Shown here piece by piece: positions 47,901 through 55,031 of a stretch of 64,000 nucleotides of DNA. Each line of letters opens with the position of its first letter. Position 1 is the first letter of the stretch. The translations under genes were made by a program, and so were the position numbers. The notes beneath the pieces were generated by a model. The model saw only the letters and a list, made by a program, of their open reading frames with translations. It had not been told where the DNA came from and made no database searches. Source of the stretch: Castor canadensis (lineage: Eukaryota > Chordata > Mammalia > Rodentia > Castoridae); contig NC_133390.1 in NCBI RefSeq assembly GCF_047511655.1, positions 168,598,083-168,662,082 of the forward strand. The letters are read 5' to 3'.

Positions 47901-49653
47901 CCCTTTAGCATCTGCGATAAGTATTCCCCCTTTCTGGCAAGGCTTTCTGGAACAACCAAGGCTGAGGAAGGTGGTCCCACTCTTGAGTTCCTACAGTTCC
48001 CTAACCAACTTCCTCTCAAAACCCCAGAGAGAGACCTCATATTGCACTTGCTTATTTGCTGCTAACTAGGTTGTGAGAGTAAGACTTACTTTTTAATCTC
48101 CATAGTTCTGGTTTTTAGAACGCAGACTGGCTCATGGTAGGTTCCCATCTATGTTTCTTAAATTAATGAATTCCCCAGGAAGGAAGAGTACCTACCGGGG
48201 AGATAGCCAGCTGTAAGATCGTCCCATTCTTAATGTCACTTCGCGTCTGGATAGCAAAGAGAAAAACAAAACAGCAAAAAACAGCGAAGATAAAATATTA
48301 AAATAGTACAAAAAGCAGAACCAACAAGAACTTTTGGCCTTTTTTAAAGTATAATTGACTCTCCCTCTTTTCATGTTCCACTCCATGGATAATTCAACCA
48401 AGGGCAAACTGAAAATATTTGTGGGGAAAAATTACTTTTGAACATTTCAGACTTTTTTTCTTGCCACTATTCCCTAAACAATACAGTAAAACAAGTGTTT
48501 AAACAGCATTTCCATTTTACTAGGTACTGTAAGCCATCTAACATGGACACCAAGGGACAACTGTAACTAAAAATGAGGTTCCCCAGCTGGGTCTTCTTCT
48601 CCTGCTTGTTTCTTGGCAAAGAACTTCTAAGATGCTCTCAGAAAGTAAAAGCCACCTTGAGGAGAACATGGCTGGCATTCTCTACTCTGTCCAGGGATCA
48701 GCTTTTCACCCAAGAAACAGAGCTACCTGGACACTGAGTACGCTAAAGTAGTGCCTGCAGCATTCTTGGTGCACCCAACACTCACCTGTTCAGTGATGTA
48801 GAGCTGGGGACCATCTGCATATCGGAGTGTGTAGTACTCCGGGTTTGGCAATGACCACCTGTGTCACAGAAAACAGTATACGGAGCGAGTAAGTAATTTT
48901 CAACAGAGGTGCTCAAGGGATGAAGTGGCCTGTTTCAAGTATTATAGCTTTAGAGTAAGATGCTGAAAAATACCCTCCTCAGACTTTGGTGAAGGTTGAG
49001 GTACATGCTGTGGAAGGTGGCTTTTGGATCCTACCAGGACCTTATGGAGGGCACTCCTGGACTTAGAGCAAATGAAGATTCATAGGAGGTCTCATGGACA
49101 TCCTCACAGCTGTCCTTCCTTGGAAGACAATGACCACAAGAGCCCCACACAGGGGAATCGCCCAACTGGAGATCCTTCACAGAGGGCCCTCTGAGGTCTG
49201 GCAGCCTCCCTCAGTCTTAGCTGCCATTGTTGAAAACAAGGTCAGCTTCAACCTACCCATCACAAACTTCCTTGATGATGGATGCCAGGGGCCGTTTCTG
49301 AAAGACAGAGAAAGAGAAAGATCCGTCATCAGCAACCACATACTACTCATGCCAGGTTCTGATGAGGGCTGCCAGCAAGTCAAACTGGGGCACAGGAATG
49401 GTATTCTTTCCTCACAGCTTTTGTGGAGTCCTTTCCTGACCACAGTGACCCCCCTTTCCCTGCAGTGGGCCAAGCCCAAAACTCGGCTTCTTCCTGTCCC
49501 ATACTTAAAGACATCCTCTGCCAGGAACCCCAGACCCCTCTCCTTATAGCACTGCATCTCATCTCAGGAGCATACCTGGTCGATTTCAAGGAGCTGGGCA
49601 TTAGCACCTGGCCACTCAATGGCCACTTTGACAATGTCAGATGGTGGTGGCAT
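23758..49653 (-). CDS. ELMO2: ELMO2, engulfment and cell motility protein 2 (whole coding span, 20 exons)
   Basis: Twenty exons join to 2,163 nt, exactly 720 residues plus TAG, the length of human ELMO2. The order is an N-terminal Ras-binding ubiquitin-like domain (about 1-110), armadillo-like repeats, the ELMO domain (about 311-485), a PH domain (about 553-674) and a C-terminal proline motif APPPVPKEP that binds the SH3 domain of DOCK proteins. Family knowledge: ELMO2 with DOCK180-type GEFs activates Rac for phagocytosis, migration and spreading, and binds RhoG or Arl4A. Human loss of function causes intraosseous vascular malformation. One intron uses a GC donor; the rest are GT-AG. No frame break is seen. 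Confidence 0.98.
25017..25094 (-). CDS. ELMO2: ELMO2 coding exon 19 (residues 629-654), PH domain
   Basis: 78-nt exon [18 protein letters not shown] to PNKYE; acceptor CCCTCAG, donor GAG|GTGAGC. Confidence 0.97.
25219..25350 (+). mobile_element. B1-like SINE monomer
   Basis: GCTGGGCATGGTGGCATACA ... CTACATAGTGAGACCC then an A-rich tail; no ID half attached. Confidence 0.8.
26513..26727 (-). mobile_element. B1-ID dimeric SINE
   Basis: Plus strand shows poly-T, ID half (AACTCATGGCTTCACACTTG ... GAGCCGCACCTCCAGC), poly-T linker, then the B1 half (GAGACAGGGTCTGGATATG). Complete dimer on minus. Confidence 0.88.
26862..26944 (-). CDS. ELMO2: ELMO2 coding exon 18 (residues 601-628), PH domain
   Basis: 83-nt exon [20 protein letters not shown] then SALKQNK; acceptor TTTATCAG, donor AAG|GTGAGT. 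Confidence 0.97.
27310..27360 (+). repeat. Short direct repeat CACACTACCCATGTAG
   Basis: Two copies of ACACACTACCCATGTAG followed by a partial third (TACCCATGTGG) inside an ELMO2 intron. Confidence 0.85.
27443..27658 (+). mobile_element. B1-ID dimeric SINE with long poly(A)
   Basis: B1 half (GTGGCTCACACCTGTAATCC) joined to ID half (GGGCTGGTGGAGTGGCTCAA ... TTCAAACCCCAGTACCAC), A21 tail and GAAA repeats. It splits a MIR relic (27,360-27,440 and 27,659-27,705). Confidence 0.9.
27976..28083 (-). CDS. ELMO2: ELMO2 coding exon 17 (residues 565-601), PH domain
   Basis: 108-nt exon [19 protein letters not shown] to FESLQEK plus one base; acceptor GGTTCCAG, donor A|GTAGGT. It contains the first PH beta strands. 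Confidence 0.97.
28242..28354 (-). CDS. ELMO2: ELMO2 coding exon 16 (residues 527-565), PH domain begins
   Basis: 113-nt exon [19 protein letters not shown] to KIGNRRRQ plus one base; acceptor GCACCCAG, donor G|GTGGGA. The N-terminal helix packs onto the PH domain in ELMO1 structures. Confidence 0.97.
28462..28625 (-). CDS. ELMO2: ELMO2 coding exon 15 (residues 473-527)
   Basis: 164-nt exon [18 protein letters not shown] to DDFQSPPI plus GT; acceptor CTACCCAG, donor GT|GTAAGT. It links the ELMO domain to the PH domain. Confidence 0.97.
28626..29948 (-). other. ELMO2: ELMO2 intron between coding exons 14 and 15
   Basis: 1.3 kb holding a minus-strand ID-B1 SINE (29,240-29,431) and MIR-like sequence near 28,850-29,060. 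No exon is seen. Confidence 0.6.
29240..29431 (-). mobile_element. B1-ID dimeric SINE
   Basis: ID half GGTTTGAACTCAGGGCCTTG, poly-T linker, then decayed B1 half on plus; element on minus. Confidence 0.85.
29949..30085 (-). CDS. ELMO2: ELMO2 coding exon 14 (residues 427-472), ELMO domain
   Basis: 137-nt exon [18 protein letters not shown] to RATAEDFNK; acceptor CTTCCACAG, donor AAG|GTCAGT. Confidence 0.97.
30483..30591 (-). CDS. ELMO2: ELMO2 coding exon 13 (residues 391-427), ELMO domain
   Basis: 109-nt exon [19 protein letters not shown] to LQVGEL plus one base; acceptor CCCCCCACAG, donor C|GTAAGT. Confidence 0.97.
30675..30779 (-). CDS. ELMO2: ELMO2 coding exon 12 (residues 356-390), ELMO domain
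   Basis: 105-nt exon [15 protein letters not shown] to [10 protein letters not shown]; acceptor TTCTCCAG, donor CGG|GTAAGA. The human protein, as I recall it, has M and V where this has L (NPALD) and F (AKFHQ). Confidence 0.97.
31359..31493 (-). CDS. ELMO2: ELMO2 coding exon 11 (residues 311-355), start of ELMO domain
   Basis: 135-nt exon [20 protein letters not shown] to YKMLGFT; acceptor CCTTTAAG, donor ACT|GTAAGT. Confidence 0.97.
31768..31890 (-). CDS. ELMO2: ELMO2 coding exon 10 (residues 270-310), GC donor
   Basis: 123-nt exon [18 protein letters not shown] to MTKMDPNDQ; acceptor TTTTACTAG. The exon must end at CAG before GCAGGT to keep frame with exon 11, so the donor is GC. Using the GT four bases downstream would shift the frame. 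Confidence 0.95.
31891..35301 (-). other. ELMO2: ELMO2 intron between coding exons 9 and 10
   Basis: 3.4 kb; a pyrimidine-rich tract (about 32,380-32,600) is followed by a hAT-like MER-type DNA transposon relic (about 32,815-33,300). The rest holds no recognised repeat or exon. Confidence 0.6.
32815..33300. mobile_element. hAT-like MER-type DNA transposon relic
   Basis: CCATGTGCCTATTTGCACTG, AATTAAAGTTAAAATTTTGG, CAGTATGGTGGCCATTAAGT and CAGATGTGCAAG pieces fit a common mammalian hAT relic. A similar relic is at about 58,790-59,060. Subfamily not assigned. Confidence 0.6.
35302..35352 (-). CDS. ELMO2: ELMO2 coding exon 9 (residues 253-269)
   Basis: 51-nt exon [17 protein letters not shown]; acceptor CTCCATAG, donor AAT|GTAAGT. 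Confidence 0.97.
35546..35765 (+). mobile_element. B1-ID dimeric SINE with target-site duplication
   Basis: GCTCAGTGGCTCATACTTGT ... GGGCTGGCTGAGTGGCTCAA ... CAGTACCACC. AAAAACCTCCCTCACT lies before (35,533-35,548) and AAAAACCCTCCCTCACT after it. Confidence 0.88.
37399..37434 (-). CDS. ELMO2: ELMO2 candidate 36-nt cassette exon (12 residues)
   Basis: Between exons 8 and 9 the minus strand reads a pyrimidine-rich tract and CTGCCGGCAG acceptor, 36 open nt encoding [12 protein letters not shown], then ACT|GTAAGT, a consensus donor. Both neighbours are phase 0, so inclusion adds 12 residues after residue 252 and gives a 732-residue form. Splice strength, length divisible by three and openness support it; expression is not shown here. 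Confidence 0.6.
37690..38000 (+). mobile_element. MIR relics (two) in an ELMO2 intron
   Basis: CATTTTACAGAAAGATAAGC (first) and GAGGAAACTGAGGTTCAG with ATCACACAGCTTATGAAC (second) match MIR core motifs. Confidence 0.75.
38507..38585 (-). CDS. ELMO2: ELMO2 coding exon 8 (residues 226-252)
   Basis: 79-nt exon [17 protein letters not shown] to APEDKRQ; acceptor GACACAG, donor CAG|GTCTGT. It ends in phase 0, which lets the downstream cassette be included or skipped without frame change. Confidence 0.97.
39570..39713 (+). mobile_element. Intact ID SINE with perfect 18-bp target-site duplication
   Basis: CCTTTACAGTCCTCAGGG flanks the element at 39,570-39,587 and 39,696-39,713. The core is GGCTGGGATGTAGCTCAGTG ... 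GGTTTGATCCCAGCACC with an A-rich tail; this is BC1-type and recent. Confidence 0.92.
40279..40425 (+). mobile_element. Decayed B1-ID dimeric SINE
   Basis: GTGACTCATGCCTGTAATCC ... CTGAGTTCAAACTCCAGTAC with internal deletions. Confidence 0.75.
41074..41225 (-). CDS. ELMO2: ELMO2 coding exon 7 (residues 176-226)
   Basis: 152-nt exon from [18 protein letters not shown] to [11 protein letters not shown] plus two bases; acceptor TTGGGTCTAG, donor GT|GTAAGT. It lies in the armadillo-like region. Confidence 0.97.
41226..42594 (-). other. ELMO2: ELMO2 intron between coding exons 6 and 7
   Basis: 1.37 kb, mostly unrecognised ancient sequence. A Tigger-like DNA transposon relic lies at about 42,324-42,434. 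Confidence 0.6.
42324..42434. mobile_element. Tigger-like DNA transposon end relic
   Basis: AGGTTAGGTAGATCACATGC, CAACTTATGATGGGTTTATG and GAGAAACACCTGTA match the end of a TcMar-Tigger-type family. Confidence 0.65.
42595..42694 (-). CDS. ELMO2: ELMO2 coding exon 6 (residues 142-175)
   Basis: 100-nt exon with [19 protein letters not shown] and ending ITFIKQ; acceptor ATGTCTCAG, donor CAG|GTGAGG. It lies in the armadillo-like region. Confidence 0.97.
42695..44261 (-). other. ELMO2: ELMO2 intron between coding exons 5 and 6
   Basis: 1.57 kb, largely unique sequence with a MIR relic at about 43,370-43,510 and a short CA tract next to the exon 6 acceptor (about 42,708-42,729). No exon is seen. 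Confidence 0.6.
44262..44443 (-). CDS. ELMO2: ELMO2 coding exon 5 (residues 82-142)
   Basis: 182-nt exon from [20 protein letters not shown] to SGTKLLS plus two bases; acceptor CTCTCACAG, donor CA|GTGAGT. It starts the armadillo-like helical region. Confidence 0.97.
44920..45000 (+). mobile_element. ID-half SINE fragment
   Basis: AAGGTGTGGCTCAAGCAATA ... GTGTTCAAACACTAGTACC with an A-rich tail. Confidence 0.75.
46450..46867 (-). mobile_element. Compound SINE: ID half plus three B1-like monomers
   Basis: Plus order: ID half (46,450-46,540), B1-like block ending ...CCCAGCCTG (46,656), a second (46,657-46,755) starting TTGAGATGGGGTCTTG, a third (46,756-46,867) starting TTGGGATGGGGTCTTG. On minus this reads B1-B1-B1-ID. 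Confidence 0.75.
47190..47297 (+). repeat. Polypyrimidine (CTTCC)-rich tract
   Basis: About 100 bp that is over 85% C/T with CTTCCTTCC units, adjoining the poly-T/B1-like SINE at 47,286. Probably a decayed A-rich SINE tail read on the opposite strand. Confidence 0.8.
47286..47402 (-). mobile_element. B1-like SINE
   Basis: GAGACAGAGTCTCGCCATGT ... GGGATTCCAGGCTGTGCCAC on plus, i.e. a minus-strand B1-type monomer. Confidence 0.8.
48196..48246 (-). CDS. ELMO2: ELMO2 coding exon 4 (residues 65-81)
   Basis: 51-nt exon encoding [17 protein letters not shown]; acceptor GCTATCCAG, donor CCG|GTAGGT. It closes the N-terminal domain. Confidence 0.96.
48345..48570. mobile_element. Tigger-type DNA transposon relic
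   Basis: GGATAATTCAACCA, ACTTTTTTTCTTGCCACTAT, TCCCTAAACAATACAGTAAAA and AAGGGACAACTGTA follow the order of a TcMar-Tigger-type consensus. Confidence 0.7.
48786..48858 (-). CDS. ELMO2: ELMO2 coding exon 3 (residues 40-64)
   Basis: 73-nt exon with [18 protein letters not shown] then LYITEQ; acceptor GTGACACAG, donor CAG|GTGAGT. Confidence 0.96.
49257..49297 (-). CDS. ELMO2: ELMO2 coding exon 2 (residues 27-40)
   Basis: 41-nt exon [13 protein letters not shown] plus two bases, acceptor CTGTCTTTCAG, donor GG|GTAGGT. It is part of the N-terminal ubiquitin-like Ras-binding domain. Confidence 0.95.
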
Positions 49654-49704
49654 GGTTCCTGGTGGATCCTACTTCTCCAAGTCACATATACAGAATCCAG
49701 CTGC
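49576..49704 (-). CDS. ELMO2: ELMO2 first coding exon (5' UTR 49,704-49,654; residues 1-26)
   Basis: Acceptor TTCCTCCCCAG at 49,706-49,705 is followed by a 51-nt leader, then ATG at 49,653-49,651 opening [20 protein letters not shown]. The donor is CAG|GTATGC. The leader carries an in-frame TAG upstream of the ATG, confirming this start. Confidence 0.96.
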
Positions 49705-51577
49705 CTGGGGAGGAAGAATCAAGAAGGAGAAAGTCACAACGCATGCCTTCATTTCACTCTTGTTATCTATTTTGGAGAGTCTAAAGACAGTGTTTAAAGT
49801 AACACATGGAACAACTTGGTGTGAATTTTTCTAGATCATAACCCAGCCTCTCCCTGGGGCTGATGTCTCTTTAGATTAAATCAGCAAGTACAAATGGGAC
49901 TAACCTATCTATCATCTACAGCTCAACCAGCTGTAAGATCTGCTAGAGTGACACTTCAGTTTAGGGCTCAAAAGGACTTAGGGGTGGAAGAGCACATTTA
50001 CTGCAAATTCCTGCCTTGGGACCTTGGAGGGGAGAAGCACATGCTCGGAGACAGACAAGAGTAGACAGTCTTTTCTTGGCTGAGTGGTTAAATGAAGAAG
50101 CCAGGCTACTGCTCAGCAGTCACCCTCAGAAGAGCCAGTGTCAGCGGGGCCCAGCCAAACACTGTCTCGCCTCCTTCTCATCAGTACAAATCCTTCACTC
50201 TCAAAGGACACAATGTGGAGCCTCCTCTCTGTTGGGTGATGCATAGTTCAGAAAATGGGGAAGAAAACTGGAAGAGGAAATGCTATTTTCCCTTGTCCTA
50301 TTGACAAGGACAAGGGCTGCTGAGGGCTCAAACGTAGTATGGCACTCAAGTTACTCTCACACAAGGACTCCTCTGTAGGACAAGGCTGTGAAAGTAACTC
50401 TGACCTCCCCTCCTCCCATTCCTCTCCAAAATAAAGGGAAATAAATCATTTTGAGCAAGTCTGGGAGATGGGCCCACGTGACTGGTATCCTAGGCAACTC
50501 TGATTGCTTAGTGGTATTCCACGCAGTAGCTAAAGCACTCTCTCTCCAAGGCCTGATGAAGGAAGTCCCTCTGCTGATGGATATTTCAATGTGTATTTAC
50601 ACTCCTTGCCTACAGGTTCAGAAGCAGCCACTCTCTTAATGAAAAAGACCTTTCTGCATCCTCAAGTTCACCCACTTGCAATTCGTGCCTCACTAATGGA
50701 GACCGCCTGCCTCTTCTGACATGTGTGGTATGGCTGTTACTAAGCTGTTAATCGTAAATGCTATTAATTTTTCAGTCCAAACAGATGTCAGTTCTCACAG
50801 CCTGGTGGGTGCAAACCTCTCTGGTGAAAAGGGAGTAAAGTTCATTTCCTATATACCCACAGGCCTCAGAAATAAGGAAGCTTTCGTGGCCATTTCCTGA
50901 TCAGGGTAAGCTGCTTTAGAAATCAACTATCAAAAACAGCAATGTTTTCAGAACATAACTATGTAAAAGAACTGGTTTTCAAAGTGCATTCCCTCATTCT
51001 GCTGAGCGAATGAGGGAGGCAGAACAGGACTCTCTCCCCAACTTGAAGAAGACAATAGTGAGGCTCAGAGCTTGGTTAAGTGTCACGAGTACCCAGCTAG
51101 TCAGTGCTAATGGGGGAACAAAACTTGGAGCTGACTTTGGCTGCTGCTCTTCCCTCTCCATTGAGCAGGTCTCAATTCTTGTCCACTGCAGCAACATCAA
51201 GCCGAAAGGGACTGAAGCAGGCTGGCCTGATGGTCCTATGGCTTCCACAACTTCTACAGCTCCAGGCAGAATTTTTCATGTTGAAATTTTTATTGCCACA
51301 ACAAACCTCCATGGAGAAACTGACCTATGAGTGTAACTTCTGGAGAAATGCTCAGCTCCATGATGGAGCGGCAGGGAGTTCTCATGCCAGGGATGATACA
51401 TGACTTTGGATGCATGGCAGGCATCCGATCCTTACTGGGGACTTTGCTGTAATTAGGAAGTAGGATTGCTGAGATAATTTCTAAGAAAGGGGAGGAAATT
51501 ATATACAATAAAGTGCATCAAGCTTAAGTGTGTGTGTATAAAGTGTACATGTGTGTATAAACATGTAATACAAAATC

Positions 51578-51609
51578 AACACACACACACACACACATAC
51601 ACACACACC
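51578..51609 (+). repeat. CA microsatellite
   Basis: A (CA)n run with one TA interruption in ELMO2 intron 1; flanked at about 51,530-51,560 by GT-rich sequence. Confidence 0.9.
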
Positions 51610-52387
51610 CTTCTCCCTGCAACCACCACCCAATAAGACAGTGAACATTTCCACCACTCCAGAAAAGGCCCTCATCTGGTCCTTTAGTCCTTTCATGAGC
51701 AACCTCTTTCTGACCTCCTCACCACTGAGGAGTTATGCCTGTTTTTGTACTTCACATAAATGGATTTCTAGATCATTTGTTACTGAGTTTGGTGGCCTCT
51801 TCTTTTTAAAGTAAGCAGGCAGTAGGTTTAGTAGAAAGAGTGTGGGGCTGGGGGGATTCTCCCTGCTGAGAAAGCAACTGGTGCATGGTAAAGGAGGGAC
51901 AACTTAGAGCCGATGGCCAGTGCTCTTCTGGCCTCTGAGCAGGGCTCCGTTTGGCCCAGGGACTCAACCTAATCTAGTTCCATCACCATGTGTACAGATC
52001 CCTCTACCCACGTCTCTGTCCTCTGCTGTTAAGATGAGAGTGCACATCTGAAGTGTGTCTTGGTGCCTTTTGAGTCTTAAGTTCCTGATTCTAACTTTTT
52101 AAAAAAAGTTCAACTAAGGATGACTTTTTTAAAGGTTCTCAAAGAAGTGGAACCCTTATTCTGTTCAATGGTGCTAAGAAACAAACCATATTTTAAAAAA
52201 TTCCTTTCTGAATACTATCTTTGGAGATAAACAACCTAAAGTTTATCACTTTATAGTTATTACTTTTTTTGACCCCATAGGATTTGCCCTAGGTTGACAT
52301 GTCATTATTAAAACTAACCCTGAGTGATTCTTGACTATTCCCAAAATGGATATGAACTCATTTTAAACTACCTGGATTATTCAGACA

Positions 52388-52420
52388 ATATTAATATAAT
52401 TAATATTATTAATATTAATT
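52388..52420. repeat. AT-rich palindromic TTAATATTAAT tract
   Basis: Repeated AATATTAAT units that are self-complementary; about 33 bp of almost pure A/T in ELMO2 intron 1. Confidence 0.8.
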
Positions 52421-52696
52421 TCATGCTCAGAAACTTGTCCTTTCCCACAAAGCCTACGCAGTCTATGCATGCTGAATGACACTCTCCCCAACCCTGCCAT
52501 AGTTGATAGAACCGAAGTGAACACCTGACTTTAGTTGGACTAATCTAATTCTTTCTCTGGAACTTAAAAGATGCACACTAAGAAAGCTCAGTGATAATGG
52601 GTGCTGGAACAGTAAGGTCATAGCTTCAGAGCAAGTACCATGGCAAGTCAAAGCCACTCACAAGCTAAGAATATGGAGAAGCAAAAACCAGTCTTG

Positions 52697-52834
52697 CAAA
52701 GGAAGCCACTCTACAGAAAGAATCCAGAAGTATATAGCCAAGTTGAGGCCAGAAACCAGGAACAGACAGAAAAAGCCACTGCCTGACAAGTTTCCAGATT
52801 CCATGGCTACACTTCTTATGCTCCGGCTACCTGA
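52697..52834 (+). repeat. Inverted repeat arm A (138 bp)
   Basis: From CAAAGGAAGCCACTC to GGCTACCTGA. Its reverse complement is present at 53,482-53,619 with about 6 differences and no gaps (about 96% identical). Family not recognised. Confidence 0.95.
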
Positions 52835-53379
52835 AATTCCCCTGTATTCTGCCACTGAAACTCTTTTAAATTACATGAGTGTGCATTTCTGTTCATTGCA
52901 GTTAAAAAGTCTAAGACCAAGGATGGACCCCGAGCTCTGAAGGAGCTCTATAATGGAGGTCAGAGCAGACAGCAGTATCACTGGCCTAAGGTGATGATAC
53001 TGAGTAGGCACTTAATTAACACTGGCTGAATTAATGAGAGCAAAGCTCACTTAGAGAAGTCTGGTTTGCTTAAAATAGACCACTTCTATGGTGACTATGT
53101 CCTTATATTACCTACAATATGCAGATAGCCTCTGCAGTTTATTACTCGCTTCTGTGGCATTTTACAATTGATGACCACAAGAATCCTGAAAAACATTCCT
53201 GTTTTACAGGTATGGCAAGTGAAGATCACATGGGTTGAGAAACACATCCATACAGCTCCTTCTACATCCATTCTCTCAAAGGAAAGAAGGAAGGAAACCA
53301 ATCAACCATATCAGCACTAGGTCTCAAGGTTAGGTCCTGACACCAAGTTTAGTTCTTTCCTCCACAAAGTCTTCCCATC

Positions 53380-53735
53380 GATGATGATGATGATAATTAA
53401 TCATCACACTAGCTAAAGTACAATCTAAGGGATGTACATGTATTAACTCACTTCATTTACACAGCAACCCCATGTGGTTGCTCAGGTAGCCTGAGCATAA
53501 GATGTGTAACCATGGAATCTGGAAGGTTGTCAGGCAGTGGCTTTTTCTGTCTTTTCCTGGTTTCTGGCCTCAACTTGGCTATATACTTCTGGATTCTTTC
53601 TGTAGAGTGGCTTCCTTTGTAGCATATTATTATCCCTACTTTATAGACAAGAAAGTGGAGGCACAGAAAAGCACTCTCAGAGTCACATAGCTGGTAGGTG
53701 CCACAGCCAGAATTTGATCCCAGTGGTCTGGTGTT
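53380..53735 (+). mobile_element. MIR SINE split by an inverted-repeat copy
   Basis: Left half has ACATGTATTAACTCACTTC and AACCCCATG; right half has TTATTATCCCTACTTTATAG and GTCACATAGCTGGTAGGTG, in consensus order. The 142 bp at 53,478-53,619 are foreign to it. Confidence 0.85.
53482..53619 (-). repeat. Inverted repeat arm B (138 bp), inserted in a MIR
   Basis: The reverse complement of this stretch matches arm A without gaps. It interrupts a MIR element whose left part ends ...CAGCAACCCCATGTGG (53,477) and whose right part resumes TAGCATATTATTATCCC (53,620). Confidence 0.95.
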
Positions 53736-54002
53736 ATTGAAAACCTATGTAAGAACATGTATCTCTGTACCTGAGTCACAGCAGGTGATCTGTGGAGATT
53801 TTTGGTTTGTGTATATAAAGCTAAAGCAGTGACACTAAGAGACCTACTTAGCAAGGGATCACTGCTGCAACAGAAAACAGTCCTCCATGGTCTAAAGATG
53901 AGCCACACTTCCTTCCATGGTATTCAGTCTGCAATCTAACCAGACTGTTCCCCAAACCACCTGCTATTTCTATGAGCAGGCTGTGGCCTTTCATTTATTC
54001 CA

Positions 54003-54091
54003 TTTTATGAGACAGGGTCTTACTATTTAACACAGGCTGGCCTTGAACTCACAATTCTCCTGCCTCAACCTCCAAATGCTGAGGTTATCAG
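54003..54091 (-). mobile_element. B1-like SINE fragment
   Basis: GAGACAGGGTCTTACTATTT ... CTGCCTCAACCTCC on plus. Confidence 0.75.
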
Positions 54092-54970
54092 CAAGTTCTT
54101 TCATCTCTTTTGTATCTTTGTGCATTCTTTCCCTTATATTAACTATCAGAGAGCTTCAAAGCCCAGCTCAGATGTTCCCTTCCTTTCTGTACCATTCTTA
54201 GCTTTCTCCATGTCTCCCTAGCAAAACTAAGTAACCCAGAGGCCCCTGTGTTCTCAGCTCATTCTGCCCACAATTCTATTAAGGATCTTGTCAAACTCCA
54301 CTATAGTTACACAATTACACACTGCTCTTCACTAGCTCCTCCTCCAGGGCAGGTACAGCCCTGTGGCTTTATGGCCTAGCATGGCACCTGGCATACAGGC
54401 TCAGGAAGTACCCATGTCTGCTTAGGGGTACCTCTTCTACTCCTATAAACGAGGATCAGCTCCTAATGAGTAGGGAGGCAGGAATTGCTTAGGTTGTCTA
54501 CTGTTCCCTCTATGTCTCACCACCTTCCAATTACACAGTGTTGCCATGTTTATAACTTTGCAAGTATAAGGTAAAATAAATCTTAATGGGAGTCACACCC
54601 AGCACTCCTGACTCCAGTTAACAGGGGGAAAAGCATCTCTTCTACTTTTTTGTCTATGGGAACATTAGGAGATAGGAGAATAGAGTAATATTACCCAGAT
54701 AATTAGTATTCCCAGGATAAAGAAGTTCCTTGTAGGGAACCCTTCTAGCACGTGTTTGCTTACTCTCTTTATTTTCATTTTAGAAAGGAAGTGGAAATTA
54801 GGTTAAAGCAACTGAATAACATTGTAAAATTCTCAGGGTTATAAATAGCCTCTTGCTTCACCACTCAGAACTGTAGTCCAATATCAAAAGGCCAGGATAA
54901 GAGAGCTATAGCTCCACATCCAGCCCACCCTCTCCTCCCCCAACCAACAACTCTCAACCCTCTCCCTCCC

Positions 54971-55031
54971 ACTTTAGTTATTTATTGACAGTCATGCTAG
55001 GCAAGCCTCCCCTGAGTTACACCCTCAGCCC
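54971..55031 (-). mobile_element. ID SINE fragment
   Basis: GTCATGCTAGGCAAGC ... GAGTTACACCCTCAGCCC on plus; 5' part missing. Confidence 0.65.

Larger units (their letters stand above)
44444..48195 (-). other. ELMO2: ELMO2 intron between coding exons 4 and 5
   Basis: 3.75 kb with an ID-like SINE (44,920-45,000), a MIR relic (about 45,845-46,010), a compound SINE block (46,450-46,867), a polypyrimidine tract joined to a B1-like SINE (47,190-47,402) and L2-like sequence (about 47,640-48,060). No exon is seen. Confidence 0.65.

Noticed and set aside
52743-53690. Short open frames on opposite strands in ELMO2 intron 1 that look alike as DNA
   Set aside because: They are the two arms of the inverted repeat, not a gene pair; no splice or coding evidence.
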